Origin: Toxonevra muliebris
Taxonomy: Eukaryota; Arthropoda; Insecta; Diptera; Pallopteridae
Direction: 5' to 3'
Length of the DNA stretch: 64,000 nucleotides
Assembly (NCBI GenBank): GCA_963691655.1
Contig: OY829329.1
Location: 65,156,852 to 65,220,851, forward strand
Position 1 is the first letter of the stretch. Every line of letters begins with the position of its first letter. The position numbers and the translations under genes are program-made. The notes beneath the pieces are model-generated. The model saw only the letters and a program-made list of their open reading frames with translations. It searched no databases and was not told where the DNA came from. Positions 13,201 through 28,200 of this stretch are shown here, one piece after another.

Positions 13201-16200
13201 CTGCTGGCTGTCGTCGACAAATCTATTAATAAAACATTTAAGTTGCATTACAAACGCCGCCACCACCACTTCATGCCACGCCATGCCATTCCACTATGTA
13301 GCTCTTGCAGCTTCAGCTACTTATGTTGCTGTTGTTGGTGTTGTTGTTGTTGTTGTTGATGATTGCGATGATGTCGATGTTCTTGCAATTATTTTTGCGC
13401 AATCGATTCCGCATATCAGAGATTTTGTTTTGATTTCGATTTCAATTAAAATTTTGTTTAGTTTTTTTTACTTATTTATTTTTTTTTTTTTTTTGCATCA
13501 TGTTTTTGGCAAATTTTTAATACAAGAAGAAAAATTCATTGTAGTAATATAAGATGCCGACCGACAACAACAACAAACACACACACACACGTTAATTTCG
13601 ATTGTCGTAATTGCAGTGGCACTTTATTGGTTGAATTGGTGGGGACGACTGTTGATGTTTTGGTTGTGGCACCAACAACAACAGCAGCAGCACCAACAAC
13701 TTCTGCATTCTAGCATCATCAGCTTCTTTTGCTTTGTTTTTGTTGCTGCTGCATTGCCACACTTTGGCATGCGAACGTACGCGGCATGAGAATATGTGTG
13801 TGTGTGTGTGTGAGGCGAGGTGAATTGAGCTGAGGTGAAGTGAGTCGCATGATTCGTTTAGGCGTTGTGCCTCTCTAGCTAAACCCTGCCATGCCATGCC
13901 ATGCCGGTCAATTGCCGTGTAAGTGAATAAAACTTGTATCTAATGTTGTCGTTGTTGTTGTTGTATCTTTCGTCATAGCACAGCTCAGGTTTGTACGCAA
14001 ATAAATGAAATAAAATTTATTGGCTTCCTCGTGAGGCAACAAAAAAAACTGTTTTTTTTTTTATTTTTGTTTTATATCGCCATGAAATTATAATTAATAC
14101 CTATTTTTCTCTTCTTGGCTATTTTTATTTGCATTGAAATTGTGTTTCACAAAAATTTTAACATGCAGATGTACAAATGAACATACATACATACGAGTAC
14201 ATACTTACATGAATACGTAGTTATTGTGAAATATTTTAAAAATTAACAGAACTTACTATAAATTGAATCAGACAATATGCAATTAATAAAATTTTAGTCC
14301 TTGGTTTTTAAACATGGTCTGGAAAATATCTTCATTAGATGCACTTGTGCATTTTTAAAAACCAACTTGAGCTAATGTTGTAATGTAATTAGTTGCTAAT
14401 GAATTTTCGAATATAATGTAAAAGCGAAGACTGCGAAAGACTAGTAGATTCTAAGGGGATGGGAGCTTCTGGTATTAAAACCTTACCAGTATTGGTATTA
14501 TCGTGAGTACTCATCAACGATCGTATACGTATTTGTGTATTGGTATTATCGTGAGTACTCATCAACGATCATATACGTGTATGTGTGTAAAATACAGCAA
14601 ATATGGCGAGTAAGTAAACATAGAAGAGAGAACATACAGTTAGAAAAAACAATAAAATTTTATTTGCTCAAATTACATACACTACCAATTTAGTGTAAAT
14701 GAGAGCGCTATTGTCTGCTGATGCTCTCTTCTTAGCTCTCTCAAACACACAAATAATCTGGTACTCAGTCCCCTACTCTATTCGGATCATACTACACTTG
14801 TCAGACACGAAGCTCAGTAACGTTCTAAAAGCGGGTTTGCCGACCGAGTGCCGCACTCTCTTTTCATATTTTTTATATGAAGTTTTTACACTCTCAATTT
14901 AAGAGAGCGAAAAACTTCATATACAAAAAAAAAAAAAAAAAAAAAAAAAGAGAGTGTGGCATTCGGTTGTTGAATTCGCCTTAAAACGCTCTTTTATATA
15001 GAGGTTAGTGGTGTAGGAGTAATATTTACTTGTAAAGATCTGGTGTATTCTCTCAAAGTGAACAATTTATTTTCCCGCCTTATATACTAGTAAAACTTTT
15101 ATAATATCTTCATCTATTTCTTTTACTTTAAGTTACTGCAAAAATTAACTAAAGTCACACAGAAAAAAGTTTTTCATAAGAAAATCAACTATTGCCAAAG
15201 ATTTTTGGTTTCAAATTGAACAAGTACGCCCATTATTTATGTAAATTAGCTAAATTATAGCTTATTAAATGTAAGAAAACTACCAAAATTAACTTATAAC
15301 TCTTGAAGCTTAACTTAAAAATACCAATTGAGTTATTCATTTCTTTTTCTTTATAAGCATGTAATTTGATAATTTTTTTTTTTTCAAGTTGCAACTCAAA
15401 GTGGCTATTATATTTTCTACAGCTTTATGATGAGCTGCTGCTGTTGCAGCTAGTGTTGGAAGAAAGTAAGCATGCAGAAATGATTATGATGAGGGGCGTT
15501 GCAAACTAATGCTTAAAGCTAATATTTATCTATGCAATACCTACTTACATATATCTAAATAGATAATAAAATTTCAAAATTAATGAGTTATTTATTAAAG
15601 AAATATGATTAAAAACTACTCATTTGATTAAAAACTCTAACATATATCATTAATAAAAAAATTGATTCAGGACACTTGTACGCAATCATTGCTTTTATGC
15701 CCACACGCATCCACACATATTAATGCAAACATACAGGAAAACACACACACACACACACGTATACATCCGTGCATATCTCAATGCAGCACTTCCCACACTT
15801 TTTAATTCAACCATTATGCCTCTTTGTAATCACCCGCGTCTCTCCTTCTAACTCACTCTCTCTCTCTTTCTCTCGCTGTTTTTGTATCTCTTGCTTACGC
15901 TGCTACCACAGCCGTCGCCATGTCATACAGATGTTAAGTACAGATGTGTGTTATTGCCATATTTGTTGCTGTTGTATACACTTACATACATACATCTGTA
16001 TGTACTTACGCTTTGTTATACTCACTCAATTTCCACTTTGACGTCATAGTTTTATTTTGGTAAACAAGCAAAATCAGGCGGTAAACAGCATCATATGATT
16101 TAAACAGTCATACTTTGAGGTAGTATATACATGCATGGATATTTATGTGTGTGTATGGCATATGCCTACATATACCCATGCTAGTATGTATAAATTAAAG

Positions 16201-16241
16201 ATAGCAGCAGAGATAATGTAATCTTATATATACATATGCAC

Positions 16242-16279
<38 letters not shown>

Positions 16280-19200
16280 GTGTGTGTTCAGTGTGCGTGT
16301 CTATGTGTTCGTGAGTGCTGAGGAGGTTTTTTTTTATCGATTCTTTTAACTCAGACCACTTTAATAAAGCATAGCAAAAGTTTCTTTTCTCAGGTATGTG
16401 TAGTCAAAGCCAAGGACGTCATCATTTTTAGTAATAGTATGTGTGGTGCGTGGTGTTTGTGTTATTTTTTCATTATAGCAATCCTTTGAGAATTGTAATC
16501 GTTTTATATTCAAACACATACACTCGTGTATATGTGTATGCATGAATATTTATGTTTGTATTTGTACAATGTATTAAAACATCTGATTGTGGAATAATTT
16601 AGAAAATACACGCATAGCGGTTTTCATGACAAACGAAAACAGGTAGCTGCCTGCCTGACTACCTACATACTTATTTATATTTCCACTTAAGACTGATTTT
16701 ATTTGTATAGTACAAACAGATGTACATTGTGTGTACGTATTTCCTCATACTTTCACTTTTTCTTCTATTATTATTAAATATATATGTATACTTGGAATTT
16801 AGTATAATAATTCAATGGAATTTAGACACGTTGTATATTTTTTGTTAACAATTTATAACGTCATTAAAATTAAGTAGAATTAATATATACATATTTCTCA
16901 TTCCTACTTAAAAGTATAAAGTATTTTTGAAAGTGAATTGAAACTGATATTTATTTTTATAGAAGTAAATTAAGTTTTTTGAGGAGATGGTAAATTTAAT
17001 TAACTTTATCGAAACTAAAAAACTGAAATTTTTGGGTATAAAATAATTTTTGGTAGAGCAAAAACTCACAATCTCCGGAATCACTTGTGCTGAAACTATT
17101 TTTCTTAGCATAAACCTAAAGATTTATAACATCAGAGGACATTGTGTTGATTGTTATTGCACTTTTGTCATATATATATATACATATATGTGGGCAAATG
17201 AGAAGGCATCAGGAAATGAACTAAAAAAAAAAGAATCACATCTAAGAAAATAAGCAAAACAAACAAATAAAACTAAGGAAAATACTAATATAAAGCTTTT
17301 CATTTTTCTTTTTTGCTTGTCGAAGAGAAAAGGGTGTGTGCTAGGAACAGAGAAAATTGTTGCGAGTGAAATCATCATGGGGCAGTTTTAGAAAACCCAC
17401 ACACATACACACTCGTTTACCCAAATGAGAATTGCAATTGTACTATGTAATAGCAAGCAGTATGTATGCATGTATGTACAACAAAACGACCTTGAAAAAG
17501 CGACGCAGTGAATTTGGGTGGCTAAACAGTAACACACACACACACACACACACAAACAAACGCCTGCTCGTTTATTCGTTGGTTACTGCCACTCGTTGGT
17601 TTTATTTTTCATATACCCAGTAAGTACGACGAGTATGAGTGAGCATATCATTTTAAATGGACATTCGTGCTCGTGTGTTAGTAGTACCGATAAGTAACGA
17701 CGCGACCAACATACATACAACAAATACACACACTCTTTCTCTTATCCTCTCTTTCTTTTCTTTTGTTTGGTTTGTGTTTTGGTTAATGGCGCTATAGCCT
17801 GACGCCCCAATGACCCCGACCTACGATGATGTGGTATGAAAAAAAAGAGAAAAGAAAAATGTTATGACGTCACAGTTTTGGTATTGTATAAGCGTTTTGC
17901 TAGATACTATTTTTGTGTTCTTTGCGTTTTTGTTGTGGTTGTTGGTAGGTATGTAGTGTTGTAATTGTGTGTGTTTGTTTGTTTGTAGATATGTGTGAAA
18001 GTGTATGTGTTTGTATAGAGAATCCCTCATGTTACGCCATTAAAATAACGTTGTATACTTTCAAAGTGATGGCAGCGAAATGTTTTTGTTTTTTTTTTGT
18101 TTAACTCGCATTTCCTTTCTTTTGTTTGTCATCGATTTTTTTGGTGCTTCTTCTTCTTTTTCTTATTTTACTCTTGCTTTTTTTTTTTTTTTTAAAAAAA
18201 AAACAAAAAAGGCACGTGCCTGTGTGACGCATTAATGCTGAAAATGCTTTAATCATTTTGTCAGATTTGCATACTTAGAAATGAATAGGAAATGGAGGTA
18301 GTGCTGGAAGTGCTGCACAAAACAGCGATTGTTGAATGATTGATATTAACCAGGGAGTTTTAGTTTATTAATATAAATCAAAATTTATTATATTTATATA
18401 ACTAAATGCAGGGAGTTACATTTAAAATTAAATGCAAATTGTAGTTGATTGAAGATAAGCTTTTTCAGGAACTTGAAGTATGACAATTACAAAAATAGAA
18501 TACATAGAGGGAAAAATAACTAACACTTTTCACTGGTTAGTTGTTTTTAGTATTAATTTTTATTACATAAATTCAGTGGAAAACTGTTTTTTCAATTTTC
18601 TTTCAAACCTACTGAAAGTTCTGGTACTTTAAATTAGCAAAATTGAGATGCTTTATAAAGAAAATGCGCAAAGTTTTGAAATTATTAGGAAATTATAAAT
18701 TTACATACAATTGTTGCTGTACCACAGTTAAATTTATGAAGAGTATAATTGAAGAGAGCATAAGTTGATTGTAAAAGTTACAACAACAATAAATCTCTTA
18801 AAAAGTGATAATGCATGGAATTTGGTTCGCTCTTACATCTCTCAGTATACGCCATTTTTCGACTTGCTCTGATTCCAGCAATAAAATACATATGAGAGAA
18901 GGCTGTGCATGTGACAGTATGATATTATAGCTCTCTGAAGTTCCGTTGACTTACAACTCATGCTCTTCTTATTACAACAACAACAACAGAATATACAAGG
19001 CTTTCAAACTTTACATTTAAATCACTGTCAATCAGTAGTAATAATTACAATTTGATCAGAAACTACTACAACAACAACTACAATTTGTCCGGCTTTCTTT
19101 ACTACTGCAATGCTCTATATATTTCTCTGTCAATCACTTCAGAGCTCCTTAACTCTCATACTCTCTCTATTTGATGCAACAAATAAATAATTCAAGTAAA

Positions 19201-22200
19201 TACACCCGCAAAAATATTTGTATAAAATAGAAATTAATCAAATTTATTACCAAACAGTAGTCGGCTAACAATATAAATAGGTCTGTGATTTGCAAATTTG
19301 TTAGCTTTTTTTATTTTAGTTGTTGCTTCGGCAGCTTTTTTTTTTTTTGCTATTTTTGTTTGATGTTATTAATAACAGTGTTTGTTGTTCGCATAATTTT
19401 TATATATTTGACAATCGCCCATCGATCAATCATTGAGTGTTTGAGGTGCGTCTGCATCAACACGATTTGAACAAACAAACATACAGACATACAAACAAAT
19501 AGGCAGACAGGCAGACAGATAAGCAGATAGAAATAACTACAAAAGTAAATGCTAATTATGATTATAAAGATGATGATAATAAAGCTGAAGTTGAAGTTGA
19601 ATGAGCGAAGTATAGAGAAGAGTTTAGTAAGGCTGAGGATAAACAAGTTTTCTTCAAATTGGCAGTAATGAATTTGTGTTTCTAGTAAAAAGAAATATAA
19701 ATAGTAAGACACAGCTATCAAACAACAACCACATATCAACTACTATTATTGCAATAGAACAACTATTTAGAAATATACGTAAATCCGCCCCAATCATCCT
19801 TGAATGTGCGAAAAATTACGAAAACGTTAACTAAAATTAAGAAAACTATGTGGTAAAATGTAAAAATAATAAAAAATGAAAAAAACAATATCTTTAAATT
19901 ACTTATACTTGTATGTGCTTATAGACAGAATGCGCTTGGATTTTACATGCATTGAATACTTAAAATATTATTAGCTAGAGATAGTCTCAGAAGTCGTAGA
20001 TTCTCGCGTAGATACACATGCTTAAAAGTCGCATAGTGTAATTCAGAATAAAAAAACAAAAAAAACTTGTGAATACTCAAAAACATGATTTTGGCTAATT
20101 CCACAATTAAACATCATAAATTGCTGCTTTAAGTTAACAGCAACAATAATTGAAAAAAAAAAAAACACTCTTTTAAAAAAAAAGTTGTTGAATTCCGCAA
20201 CGCTCAGTGCGCATCGCAGCGCAGTTTTTATGTACATTTGTGCAAATATTTCCAATTAAGTATCTTAAAATATATTTACTTATAAATAAATAAATATATT
20301 TTTTAGTTTTTTTGTTTTTTATTCAAAGTTTATTTATTTATTTTTTTAAACCTACTATGCGCAAACGCAGCGAGCGGCAACAAGTATTCATCGTGCGCTA
20401 CTTTTATATTTTTTGACAGCTCAGCAATTATAAGGCGTCTACTTTTGCTCGGTCTTCAGCAACATTTCCAAACAAAGAAGAAGAAGAAGAAGAAGCAATA
20501 GAAAAGCCAAAAAAACCGAAAAAGAAGAAGCGCACAATACAAAATAAAACAAAAAATAGAAAAAAAAAATGCGCGTTATCTCATTCTTAACTTGTTTCAA
20601 AAATTGTCGCTTTTGTCATCATCGATAAAAAACAGTGTAAAAAAAAATTTTAAATTGGCAACAACACGAAAAAAAAGATGTAGACAACAACAACCACCAC
20701 CACAACAACAACAACAACATATTGAATGCATGTTCGAACTTCGAAATAAACACTTGTCAGCGTGTTGTCGTAGAGAGCTTCCATTTGTCTTAATTAAAAC
20801 AGTCGCAGCAACAACCACAGCGGAATTGTTGTTTGTAGCTTTTTAGTGTGTTCAACCAAACTCTAATGCTGAGAATTTTTAAGCATGAGCGCTTAAGATG
20901 AAGAAGCTTCACACGTTCAGTTTTCATGCTTATGTCTCTGAACATTATACATACATTATAACTATCTTGATTTAGATTTCGAAACTTTTATTGTTAATAT
21001 CTATAAATAATTGAATCATAACTCGAAGATTATCACATGATCTTGTTAAAATCTTGAATGCGTTCATTGAGGATCATGCATAGACTTATTTCAATAATAT
21101 TTCGATAAATTATATTAGTAAATAAATATCGAAAATGATTTGTATTCTTCCACAGATTGTCAATTTTTTTAAATTTCAGTGTTAATACTTTTTATTTTAT
21201 TTATTTATTAACTTGAATCCAATTGCAGTTGGTGTGGTGCAATTGTAATTAAAAAAGATGCATACAAAACTGTTTATATTAATTTCCACTTAATATGCTC
21301 TTGTTCATTGACTCTCAAACTTTTCGAAGTATACTAACAAAATATTACTCTCTTAGGAATACGTAAGTAGTTGAAATCAATACCAAATGCATTAACTCTC
21401 AAAGAGAAGTCAATAAAGTTTGAGAATCACTTTCAAACTATGGTTTCAGATCAAGTGAGAATCTTAACGGGTAAATGCAAACAGAAAGAGAGTAAGAAAG
21501 AGAGCGTAATTCATATACGCTTTCAAAAGAAAGCAAGCAATGAAAAATCAATCACATTACATTCCTTCAAGTACACAAAATTATGTTCTATATTTTTTGA
21601 TACTGGTTAAATTAGATTAATCGATTAATACCGTTTAACTATTAAAATTATCTGCTTAAATTTAAATACTGTTGTTCTATTGACATACATATACTCTCAT
21701 AAGTATGAAAATATGTATAAATAAAAATTTATTTTAGCATTTATTTACACACTCTCAGTTTTTAAAATTTGAATCTTTCTTCTGCTAAAATAAAATTCGT
21801 ACATGACTATACTAAATATATTTCTTTATATATTATTTCACCCATAAAACAAGTTCTTCAACACGTTGTCGTAAAATTAAAAAATTCAATATTTATACTA
21901 ATTCTGTATGTATTTCACACAGCAAAATGATTTGAAATTGTCTTGTCTTCTATTGTATTCTCTTTTTATAATGCAAAAGAAAAAAAAAAAAACTTACTAA
22001 TAAATTTCAAATTGATTGTCACCAAAATTTAAATTTCGAATTTTAAGTTTTTTATACTTATTTGTATTCTGTTTTTTTTTTTATTATCTTTTTTATTTTA
22101 CTGCATTGTATGATAAATTAACAAATAACGGCAAAATTTCGATGTTGTCATTAGCAATTCTATTGTTATTAAAAAAAAATATAGAAAAACAAAAATTAAA

Positions 22201-25200
22201 ACAAAAAAGAAATATACAAAATATTCCGCATAAATATGAATTTAATTTTGCAAACTATAAAATCACAAACTAGAATTTAGTCAATCTCGATGTCATGTGC
22301 AAACATCTCGATCCACGAGATGTTGATATTGATGGTTGTTGGTTGGTGGTCGTGATAGTGGTATTTAATTAGTCAATTAAAATATTTTCTAATGAATTCA
22401 TTTCCTGTAACAATTTTTCTAATATAACCCACTAAATTAAAAATAACGATAAAGTTAGACTCTACTATTTGATGACTCTCTTAATTTTCTTTTCTTTGGT
22501 TTTTTATTTGATTTGTGTTAAAAAGTAAAATATATCGTTATATAAATTTATAATGGTATACCACACCTACATAAATATTAATGGAATTTTTTTTGTTTTT
22601 GTTTCAATAGCAATAATCTGAAAGCTAGTTAGCTTATTTTATCTATTAAGTATTTAAAGGGAGTTATCAAATCAATTTAGAATACTGTCTTTTCAAGAAA
22701 AATTTATAGTTACTGTAAACGAAATTTAATTTTACTCAGACCAGCAGAATTTACATATTTGTTCCAGTTTTTATGATTGTAGATTGGTTTTGAATTTATT
22801 CAGAGACCTTCTGGAATAAAATTAAATGTTCTTTGAATAAAACTAATAGTTGTTTGTTCCTTCATTCCTAATTTCGGTTAATCTATTTTTCGATATTAAT
22901 TCACTTGATTGCAACTCTGCCTTAAACACACACACACACTCTCTCTCTCTCTCTCTCTCTTTCTGTCTGCGCTTTCTTCGGTTCTCACTTAATTTCGAAC
23001 ACTCTCTTTGATATTTATTACTCCAATTTTCCAATGGCAGCCATTTTGTTTATGAAGCCAATATATCATTCATTTGTGTGAATCTTCTTTTCGAATGAAA
23101 CTTAAGTATGTAATTTTATTTTTCAATAATTCTCACACATGAATCTACAATTTCATATTTCATGCCGGTATAGAAGAAAAATTTTTAATTAATTTGACAT
23201 AACTTGATTTTTATTACTGTTTGCAAATTTTTACTGTAATTTTGTGAATTGCAAACCACAAAACTTTAGTGTGGAATTATTAAAAAAATGTTATCTCATT
23301 AAATATGGTCAACAAATTTAAATAAAATTCAGTTTTAAATGTTTTATGGTTATCAAATCCAACGCTTGTAGGTACTCGAACAAGTTTCTAGCATAAAGAA
23401 TACATGTAAAATTGTTGGAAATAAAATTTACAAAATATAAACAAAAAAATGCACATAAACCAGAAAAATATTCTAAAGAAAAATATAAACTTAAACTCAT
23501 AAAATTTTTGTGTGAAACATCGATCGATAGATGATCATCATTATGGCGGGCTGCTGCATAACCTTGAACAGCAACCATATTAAACGATGCGATGTGATCG
23601 ATCGATCGTGGTCAAAGTTAGTAGTTAGTAGATTTCAACAATCGATGGTTTGCGCCTACTTTGATGCATGCAACTCGAAGATAGAAATGAAGAATGAGAA
23701 GAAGTATCAAGTCTCTTAAGCCAATTCTTTTGAAGTAAGTTAGCTTGAGGCCTTGTTTGCTTGCATATTCATAGAATGTTATTAAAATTATTTAAATTGT
23801 GGTTTTAAATAACTTGCCATAAACAGGAGACTTGCATAAATTTGTTTGCTATAATGCAAATATGCGCTTCTTTCTTATATCTTCTATATATATATAATTT
23901 CCAATTTAATTTTACTTCTTCTGATTAATGCATATAAATATTGTTGTTTCAAGTGTTAAAAACTCACTACCGTTATTAAGAAATATGTAATTTTTATGTA
24001 GATATTTATAATAGATTCGTTAATTTGTGTTAAAAGCTATCATTAAATGAAATGAAAAAGAAAAATACAAATAAAATAATATGAAAAATATTCAGCCAGA
24101 AATTAATTAACAAATTTATGGCCTGAACAGTTAAACGCATTGCTCATCGCCAATACACTAACACAATCAACAACTACTACATTCAAAACCCTCATTAACA
24201 TCATCATTATCATCGATACCGTTGCCATCACTAAACACCATCACCATCACCAAACCAGACATCAGTTTTTCAATTGCATATCTATTATAAATTCGTATTT
24301 TGTAATTCTTTTATTTAGTTTAATGCTTGTGTCTACACTTAATTTTATTTACGTGATATCGTATCAAATAATTTACTTTTACTGACCAATGTTACTATGT
24401 ATGTAGTAGCGTGTATATGTATGTATGTAAGTATATCCCTACATTTGTATGTGTATATATTAATAAAACGACCGGCAACAGTCACGAACAATAACATCTC
24501 GCCTGCAACAACTTTACGCTGTTGTTGTGATTGTTGGTGATGATGTTAACGTTGACGATAATGTTTCGATCGGGTTGTTGTACACATGTTGCACAGTATT
24601 CAAAAGTGTTAAAACTTTAAAGTAAAAATTAATCTGCCCGAAGACTTTTATAATAGATTTCAAGACATTTCGATACACTGTTCTATAATAGAAGCAATTG
24701 CTTGGAAATACGCACAGCACCGAATTAATATTCATAGACGCAGTTATAACTTCTTGAATGAGTCGGTAATGGATGAAGTACTCCAAGTATAAGATGTACA
24801 GTGGATGTGATCTGGGCAGAAGACAAGACTGATGGTTTGATTATTCTGAATTTAAGTAGAAAACTTCTAGGTTTAGCTTGATTATTTAATTGAAAATTAG
24901 GCGAAAAGCCCAGTGATTGAAATTCGATCACACTCTAAGAAAAAAAAAGTAGATTGGTATGAATATTTTAAGCATCTTCTGATTCCATTTCTAAGCAAGT
25001 ATTGCGTTGAAGCGAAAGAGAAAAAAACACTTTGTTCATAAGATCGCTCCAATGAGAGCTCACATTTGCATTCACAACATTCCAGTCTTCCAGCGTGTTC
25101 GATTGTCATCGATTCTATACTGTTTGATCGTTTAATAATAAAACTTCTCAACTGTTAAACTATTCTGTACTGTTTAAATGTTAAATAAAAAAACAACTCT

Positions 25201-28200
25201 ACTGTTAAGCGATTCTGTATTCTTAAATGAAAAAACTTCTCTGCTGTTAATCGATTCTGTACTGTTTAAATGTTAAATGAAAAAGCAACTCTACTGTTAA
25301 ACGATTCGGAATGTTAAATAAAAAAAACTTCTGTACTGTTAAACGATTCTGTACTGTTTGAATGTTAAATAAAAAAACTTCTCTAGTGTTAAACGATTCT
25401 GTACTGTTTAAATGTTAAATAAAAAAAACTTCTCTACTGTTAAACGATTCTGAATGTTAAATAAAAAACACTTCTCTACTGTTAAACGATTCTGTATTCT
25501 TAAATGAAAAAACTTCTCTACTGTTAAACGATTCTTTACTGTTTGAATGTTGAAATGAAAAATTACTCTACTGTTGGTGTATTGCATACACGCGACTTCT
25601 CATCTATTTTTACCTGCATTAACGTCAACATATTCACATGACACTTATATTGTAGGATGCTTCATCACTTTACTTTTCGAACGATCTATTTCTGTATATG
25701 TATATATGAATATATATATAGTTTCATGAGAATATTTTGGCGTTAATATAGTTATAAAGGTAACTCATTTTTTCTTAGCGTATTAATATATAGATATAAA
25801 GTTTCCTGACCTTAATGACTCACATATTTGTGTTTCGTGGGAAAATTGAAAATGACAAACTATCGGAACCTACTACTTAATTCACAGACGATTGAGAAAA
25901 TAATATATAAGGATATAATTTCTGCCCAAATCGTATTAAGATATAAGTGGAAAAGGGAATGACATGCATATGAAATAAGTTTCTTGACAAAACTACCTCA
26001 AAAAGTTTTACTTCAAAGGCAATGCCAGCGTTTTTTGAGAAGAGTGGGTAAATACAAGATTTTTGGTATTACTTTTTTCTTTTTTGAAAAATACGTACCC
26101 TGCCTCAATTTTAGTTTAAAAAAATTTGTATTAATTTTTGCTCCGGAGACCCCTTTGGAATATTTTTTGGATCAAAATAGGAGCATAAAATAGGTTTCTT
26201 GGTCAAAAAAACTTTGGTACCCAAAATTTCAACAAAATCAGGAGATGGTGATTCAGTACATGGAAAAATTCCACTTTTCCATGATTTTTGCTGAGAAGCC
26301 CCATTTGGAATATATTTTAGATCAAAGTAGAGGTCATAAATTAGTTTTCTGTCCCAAAAAATTGTTGTGTGCGAAATTTCAACACAATCGGCAGGTTCAT
26401 AGATAGTGCTCCCGTACAAGATAAAATCCAAATACTTCCCCATTTTTCTAACCTTTGCTCCGGAGCCTACTTTGGAATATTTTTTAATTACAAATAGATG
26501 CCAAAAAAAAATCAGTGGGAAATTAAATTTATACTTATATTAGAAATTTTGTATACCATAATTTTCTATGCTAATAAATCTATTTTTGGCTTTTATTAAA
26601 AGTTAGTAAAACGGAGCAAAAGTTAGTAAAACTTTTATAAAACAGAACTTTTTTTAAAAAAAAAACTGTGTTTTCGGCATTACACACTGTGGAAATGAAT
26701 ATTTTTTACACTAAATGTTCAATTTACTCAATTTTATTTAATCAATTACATTTAAATATTTTTCATTTAATTAAATTCCAATAAGCACAAAATTCAATCA
26801 GTACCGACATTTATAAATTTTAAATTTGAATTTGTAGATTTGTCCCTTGTAGCACGATCGTCAGCAATATTTTGTTTTCAGATATAAATTTTCATTATTT
26901 AACCATTAATCTAGGTGCTATTTTTGTACACTTTTATACAATACGCCATGCACCTCTGTTGAGTCTTTTGCTCCCTTCCTTAATACTGTTTATTCAAAAA
27001 AAAAAAAAAAAAGAGATGAGATGAGATGAGAGAAATCGTCGTTGAGTACTCGCAAACGCGGCCGAGTAGCCAAGAGCACATGATTTATTTCATGGCGAAA
27101 TTATAACAAGCGATAATAGCGTGAGCTCCCTCTTTCTCTTCTTTAATTTCTGTTCAACGAAGAGACTCAAAACTGTAAAAATTTTTTTTACGTGTTGTTT
27201 CTTTTCCATGCATTTGTTTTTGTATTTTCGACATTTCTCGGTTTTTATAGCAAGAAAGCAGTTTGTTGTTGTTGTACTTGTAATGATCCAATGTAAAAGA
27301 GCAGTTGCACTAAAATGAGAGAGCATTAGTTGAAATGGAAGAGAAAAAAGTCAAAGCAAGTATGGTTTTGTTCAAGGCGGATTTAACATGGTGGTGGCAG
27401 CATTACAACAAGTACAACGTAACAATAACAACACGCTACTTTGTTGTTGCTAAAAATCGTAATTGTCAAAAGCACAAGAACAAATGCATGAAAAAAAAAT
27501 AAAGATTTAAACAGTTAAGATTATCTTCATATAAAAAAAATTAGAGATGAAGAAGACAGAGCTGACGCTGCTATCACCTGTTATAATTTCGCCATGGTTT
27601 TGTTTTTTAAGTTGTTCTCCCGATTGAGTTTTTGCACGACCGAATAGAAAAAATAAAAATGATGCCAAAAATCTTGTATGTACCCCCTCTTCTAAAAACA
27701 AAAAAAAAAAAAAAACGGTGGGGGTTACAAAAGTCCCCTGTATGTCGATTCGGTCTAATTTATACTTGAATTTCTGATGCTAAATCATCTGAAATCTGGT
27801 GTTCATCATCCAGCTTTTTCTGAAAAAATTCACTTTTATCAATCTGGATGCAGGCAGTTATTAAATTTTAGTTCTAGTTTAGATCTTGTAAATTTTATTA
27901 ACAAAAAAAATTAAATTTTGAACCACTGTGATATAGCCAACGCAACAATGCCGATGCGAATGCTAATGCTAATGCTGATGCCATAATCATCGCATTCGTT
28001 GGATGTTGCGATTTCTGTATATGGTTTTAAATACTTCTTCTTCGTTTTTTCTTGATCAGCATCATCATCATCATCATCTAAGATTCTAAACGTTGTTGTT
28101 ATTCTATCACTATATACTAGTTGTTGTTGTTGTTGGTTTTTTTTTTTTTTTTTTTTTTGCTACAAAGTTGTTACTTTGATGCTTTAGTAACAGCACAGAA

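Noticed and set aside
19350..19739. 129-residue minus-strand frame
   Set aside because: It is dominated by Phe/Ile/Leu and a [15 protein letters not shown] run from CAGA/CAAA repeats. Chance AT-rich frame.
25108..25576. CRISPR-like regular repeat array
   Set aside because: The spacers are not unique and the unit length varies. This is a eukaryotic minisatellite.
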